A stretch of DNA of 46,608 bases, taken from contig JACPHV010000030.1 of the NCBI GenBank assembly GCA_016188385.1, forward strand, positions 1 to 46,608. Reading direction: 5' to 3'. Below, piece by piece: positions 43,606 to 46,608 of this stretch. The notes beneath the pieces are model-generated. The model did not search any database and was not told the origin of the DNA. It saw only the letters and a list, made by a program, of their open reading frames with translations. The DNA comes from Candidatus Uhrbacteria bacterium (GTDB lineage: Bacteria; Patescibacteriota; Patescibacteriia; JACQRZ01). How positions within the stretch are numbered: the stretch's first letter is position 1; every line of letters starts with the position of its first letter. Made by a program: the position numbers and the translations under genes.

Positions 43606-44561
43606 ATAGTTCTTCTCTTTCGGACTTCGCTTGCCAAAAAACGCTCCACCTGATCAAGAAAATCCGGCTTATCAAATGCAAGCGCGCCGTACGCAAAAGA
43701 CATGTCAGGTGGAAATTCCCCAAGCGGCGCACCTTGATCATGCTCAACTTCGCGGGTAAAATCTTCCTGTGCCGCTTTTAGCTGATTTTTTTCGCTGCGG
43801 TATGCGCCGGCAATAAGACGATCAAGAACCACTGCTTGAGCGTGTTTGTTAATCGCGATGTTATGTTCTTCCTTCCGCCGCTCTTGCGCCAACAACAGAC
43901 GTTTGAGAAATTGTTCTTTTATTTCAGGTGCGATCTTGTCGTACCGCGGCAAAATACCGCTTTTCTCAATATCATCTCTCACTGCCAACACTGATTCTTC
44001 CTTGAACGATGATGAGTGAGTGTGTAGCTCTTTCCGAGCATCTTTCCGTACATGCCCAAGATAGATGGTGTAGACGATGCGTTGCGTGTCTCGAATTTCT
44101 TGTTCGTAATATGCCCTTTGATTTTTTTCCAGAGTGTCTGATTGCAATGCCGCTTGCGCAAGTTTCATACTCTGAATCATCATCCCTAATTTCGTATCAA
44201 ACATGCGGGGATCTTGGAGAAAGGCATCTACAATCGGGGTTTCTTGCTTTACCATCGCTCCAAGCGCATCTCTTCGGTGAGCGACGTACTCTTTGCCGTA
44301 ACGCAATTCGGCGCGTAATATCCGCTCTTGCGCTTCCGCCCGAATAGAGCGAACGCGCTCCCGCAGCGCATGAAGCAGCGACTCCGCGCCAGGGACGCCA
44401 ACAAACGCGTGCTCTGCTTTCGCAATCCAATGTTCCGCGGCGCGCGTTAACGTGTGCACTCTCTGGTGCGCCCTATCTTCGCGAGAAATCGGTGGTGCCC
44501 ATTCGTGAACCTCTTTTTTGCGCCCGCTATGCTCGTCATGGATATGTTCGCGTTTTTTCAT
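43602..44561 (-). CDS. Charged helical protein of the xse operon, function unknown
   Basis: A 319-residue soluble protein rich in Glu, Lys, Arg and His. Long stretches look like alpha-helix or coiled coil (about 40-110, AQERILRAELRYGKEYVAHRRDALGAM; 125-180; 200-280). A proline-containing segment (PLGEFPPDMSFAYGALAFDKPDF) precedes the C-terminus. The N-terminus is histidine-rich (MKKREHIHDEHSG). No signal peptide or membrane helix is seen. Both ends are linked to neighbours by four-base overlaps (xseB before, 71-residue gene after), so it belongs to this operon, with xseA further upstream. No family is recognised. Confidence 0.78.
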   Translation of the reverse strand: MKKREHIHDEHSGRKKEVHEWAPPISREDRAHQRVHTLTRAAEHWIAKAEHAFVGVPGAESLLHALRERVRSIRAEAQERILRAELRYGKEYVAHRRDALGAMVKQETPIVDAFLQDPRMFDTKLGMMIQSMKLAQAALQSDTLEKNQRAYYEQEIRDTQRIVYTIYLGHVRKDARKELHTHSSSFKEESVLAVRDDIEKSGILPRYDKIAPEIKEQFLKRLLLAQERRKEEHNIAINKHAQAVVLDRLIAGAYRSEKNQLKAAQEDFTREVEHDQGAPLGEFPPDMSFAYGALAFDKPDFLDQVERFLASEVRKRRTI

Positions 44562-44791
44562 ATTGAACTATCGTCGTCTGGCGTTGCCGGTTTGAACCTT
44601 CTCTTTATCTCAACCACCCTCTGTTTCATCTCTGAAACCTGTTTGGTGCAGTATTCCGCGAGCTCCAAACCACGTTCGAACTTTTTCAACGCTTCCTCGA
44701 TATCAAGATCGCCGCGCTCGAATTCCTTTGTGAGCGCTTCGAGTTCCTGATACGCGGCCTTAAATGTAAGTTTTGTCGCCTTTGCTGTCAT
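44558..44791 (-). CDS. xseB: Exodeoxyribonuclease VII small subunit
   Basis: A 77-residue subunit of the nuclease that degrades single-stranded DNA from both ends. The family signature is FKAAYQELEALTKEFERGDLDIEEALKKFERGLELAEYCTKQV, running from about residue 9 to 52. The start ATG at 44791 gives a normal N-terminus; the longer frame to 44899 runs through xseA in another frame. The xseA stop lies 4 bases upstream, and the next gene starts inside its stop codon (ATGA, 44558-44561), so translation is coupled. Confidence 0.93.
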   Translation of the reverse strand: MTAKATKLTFKAAYQELEALTKEFERGDLDIEEALKKFERGLELAEYCTKQVSEMKQRVVEIKRRFKPATPDDDSSI

Positions 44792-44795
44792 ACGC

Positions 44796-46073
44796 CTAAG
44801 AAAGAAGAGTGCCTTGCTTTTGCGACAGGGATACTGTCGCGCCAAACGAGCCGTCTGATACGGCAACGGATATCGATTCTCCCGATCGGACATCTTCAAG
44901 TTGCCGTATCACTGTCCCGTGTGAGCTACGTACTATACTATAACCACGCTTGAGTACTGTCAAAGGATTCATGTTTTTCAAATTCCGTTTCGCGGACTGC
45001 GCCGCAAGTTCGGCCGCAGAAAGCAAGTAGCGCGTCTTGTCCTCTATCTCAGTTGCTCTTTGACCTAAGAGCCGGGCGCTGTCATTGATTTGATTTTCGG
45101 TTCGTATGATGGCATCACAAAAATCGCGAATCACAGTCTGCAGGGCATATTCTGTTTTTTGAAACACGCGAGTGAGCAAACCAACGGCTTGCGTGACCGT
45201 ATGATCCTGCCGCTCAAGAATGGTGCGTACGGATGATTCGAGCGAGGATGCCGCGATACGAATATGCGAACGGATCTCTTGTTGATCAGGGACGATTAAC
45301 GTAGCGGCGTGGGTTGGCGTAGCGGCGCGCAGATCGGCGACATAATCCGCAAGAGTTTCATCGCGCTCGTGCCCCACACCGCACACCACGGGAATACGCG
45401 AAGAAAATACCGCCCGCACGACAGGCTCGGAATTAAACGCTTGAAGATCCTCGAGACTTCCGCCACCGCGTATGAGCGCGATCACATCGGCAAAGCCGGT
45501 GTTGCCATTGAACCATTGAAAAGCAGACACAATATCGCTTAGCGCTTGTTCTCCTTGAACGTGGACATGGATAAGCGATACCTGAACACCGGGCCACCGT
45601 TGGTTCAGAATACGCATGAAATCCGTATACGCAGCTGATTCTTTTGAAGCGATCAACCCTATGTACTCCGGAAACACGGGAAGCGAACGTTTGCGTTCAA
45701 CGTCGAATAACCCTTCCGACGCAAGTTTTTTCTTTGTCAATTCAAACGCGCGGCGTAGCGCGCCCTCTCCGTGAAGTTCAACGCGGTCAACGAAAATGCT
45801 GAATTTTCCGCTTTTGCCATGGATGCGAGGCGATCCTGTGACTCGCACTTTCATACCATCCTCACAAGCAACATCGAGGGTGTAGGCAAGCATAAAGCAC
45901 GATATCTTACTGTCTTCATCTTTCAAATCAAAAAACACCCACTTCCCCTGATTGACATGAAATGAAGAAACCTCGCCTTCGACAACCACCTTCTTGCGAC
46001 CGATGGCAAGATTGATATATTCGATAAATTCACTGACCGAAAAAATCGGCTGCACGTCATTCGTCATAGACAT
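44796..46073 (-). CDS. xseA: Exodeoxyribonuclease VII large subunit
   Basis: A 425-residue catalytic subunit. The N-terminal OB-fold has FSVSEFIEYINLAIGRKKVVVEGEVSSF, then KWVFFDLKDEDSKISC. The central nuclease domain has PEYIGLIASKESAAYTDFMRIL, IALIRGGGSLEDLQAFN and PVVCGVGHERDETLADYVADLRAATPTHAA. The C-terminal helical region and the LKRGYSIV motif complete it. It starts 17 bases inside the preceding gene (46057) and ends 4 bases before xseB. No unusual feature is seen. Confidence 0.95.
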   Translation of the reverse strand: MSMTNDVQPIFSVSEFIEYINLAIGRKKVVVEGEVSSFHVNQGKWVFFDLKDEDSKISCFMLAYTLDVACEDGMKVRVTGSPRIHGKSGKFSIFVDRVELHGEGALRRAFELTKKKLASEGLFDVERKRSLPVFPEYIGLIASKESAAYTDFMRILNQRWPGVQVSLIHVHVQGEQALSDIVSAFQWFNGNTGFADVIALIRGGGSLEDLQAFNSEPVVRAVFSSRIPVVCGVGHERDETLADYVADLRAATPTHAATLIVPDQQEIRSHIRIAASSLESSVRTILERQDHTVTQAVGLLTRVFQKTEYALQTVIRDFCDAIIRTENQINDSARLLGQRATEIEDKTRYLLSAAELAAQSAKRNLKNMNPLTVLKRGYSIVRSSHGTVIRQLEDVRSGESISVAVSDGSFGATVSLSQKQGTLLS

Positions 46074-46608
46074 CTACTATTTCAGAAATACGGAGTGGGA
46101 ATAGAGCTCCCGTATCATTCACCAAATCATGTGAGGGATCTGGTGGGCGCAACACGGAAAACGCATAGCTATCCGAGTCTTCGTAAATATCCTTGGGATC
46201 CAAAAATTTCATGATTCGCACGATACCGGAGTCACCACTCTTTGACGTATACCGCACGCGCGAACCAAGATAGATAGGCTGTTTTTTCGCGCCTTCCGCG
46301 GGTAAATATCCGATCGCTTCTCCGACCCCGTAAAGAATTCGTCCGTACCCGGTCGACGCGCGCATCTTGTCTGATACGCTGTTGCTCAAATTGCGAATAA
46401 CGGCCGCGGAGATAGTGTCATCTTTTGTCAGTGAATGCCGAATATGTTCCAATATACTCATTTCTGCTCCGGAAGAAACAAGCTCTCTGCTATAGATCGT
46501 TCCGATAAGCTCATCAAGCGTTGAAGAGTCAAACGACATATCCACGACAATGCCGCGCAAAGCCCGATACGTTTCCTTGATGCGCTCCAAGCTGCCATCT
46601 TTGACATC
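46057..46608 (-). CDS. Hypothetical protein, 5' part outside window
   Basis: The reading frame is open to the right edge, so the true start lies outside the window; at least 183 residues are visible. The protein is soluble and mixed helical/strand, without a signal peptide. VRYTSKSGDSGIVRIMKFLDPKDIYEDSDSYAF is a beta-rich segment. No family is recognised. It overlaps xseA by 17 bases and is probably co-transcribed with xseAB. Confidence 0.7.
   Translation of the reverse strand, partial: DVKDGSLERIKETYRALRGIVVDMSFDSSTLDELIGTIYSRELVSSGAEMSILEHIRHSLTKDDTISAAVIRNLSNSVSDKMRASTGYGRILYGVGEAIGYLPAEGAKKQPIYLGSRVRYTSKSGDSGIVRIMKFLDPKDIYEDSDSYAFSVLRPPDPSHDLVNDTGALFPLRISEIVDVYDE

Overview
This 46.6 kb window looks like chromosomal DNA of a Patescibacteria/Candidate Phyla Radiation bacterium, probably parcubacterium-like. 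That is an inference from gene content and protein style: type IV pilus-type genes interleaved with housekeeping genes, a stand-alone pheS without adjacent pheT, a DUF721/DciA-like protein, an Elp3-type tRNA enzyme, a UvrD-like helicase fused to a nuclease, and a compact F-type ATP synthase. The standard genetic code fits throughout; I see no sign of UGA recoding. I recognised no tRNA, rRNA, CRISPR array or insertion sequence. Genes are packed tightly, with no gene-free stretch over 300 bases. The longest gaps are 20931-21129, 34736-34933, 27365-27539 and 28300-28473, and their contents are listed.

Layout. At the left edge is the end of a membrane protein on the plus strand. Most of the rest is on the minus strand. 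Reading down that strand, 13275-1055 holds a helicase-nuclease, a DUF721 protein, a pilin-like protein, a small membrane protein, pheS, pilC, a type IV pilin, the prepilin peptidase, a second pseudopilin and three glycosyltransferases (cell-surface polysaccharide and pilus production). 20930-14337 is a complete ATP synthase operon (atpI/Z-like, B, E, F, H, A, G, D, C), with its own promoter and an unusual leader palindrome. 26871-21130 carries uvrC, dus, metG, cvpA and a tatD-type nuclease gene. uvrA (30542-33361), a lipoprotein gene, an ABC exporter gene and uvrB (to 38676) follow, so all three UvrABC genes lie within about 13.5 kb. A Trm9-like methyltransferase (minus) and Elp3 (plus) begin back to back at 39498/39499. 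A PA14-domain exported protein follows, and the window ends with an xseA-xseB operon carrying two unrecognised genes.

Two plus-strand islands (13371-14264 and 27059-30417) interrupt the minus-strand blocks. They contain small membrane proteins, a proline-rich protein and a 647-residue protein that I read as two degenerate calcineurin-like phosphoesterase modules around a winged-helix segment. Every gene in these islands has a Shine-Dalgarno sequence, usually strong, and their units end in strong hairpins. Many core genes here (atpD, atpA, atpE, uvrB, pilD) have none. The islands therefore look like a differently translated, accessory gene set, and are the best candidates for undescribed biology. 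The second is the Elp3/Trm9-like pair, which resembles a compact version of the eukaryotic wobble-uridine mcm5U pathway.
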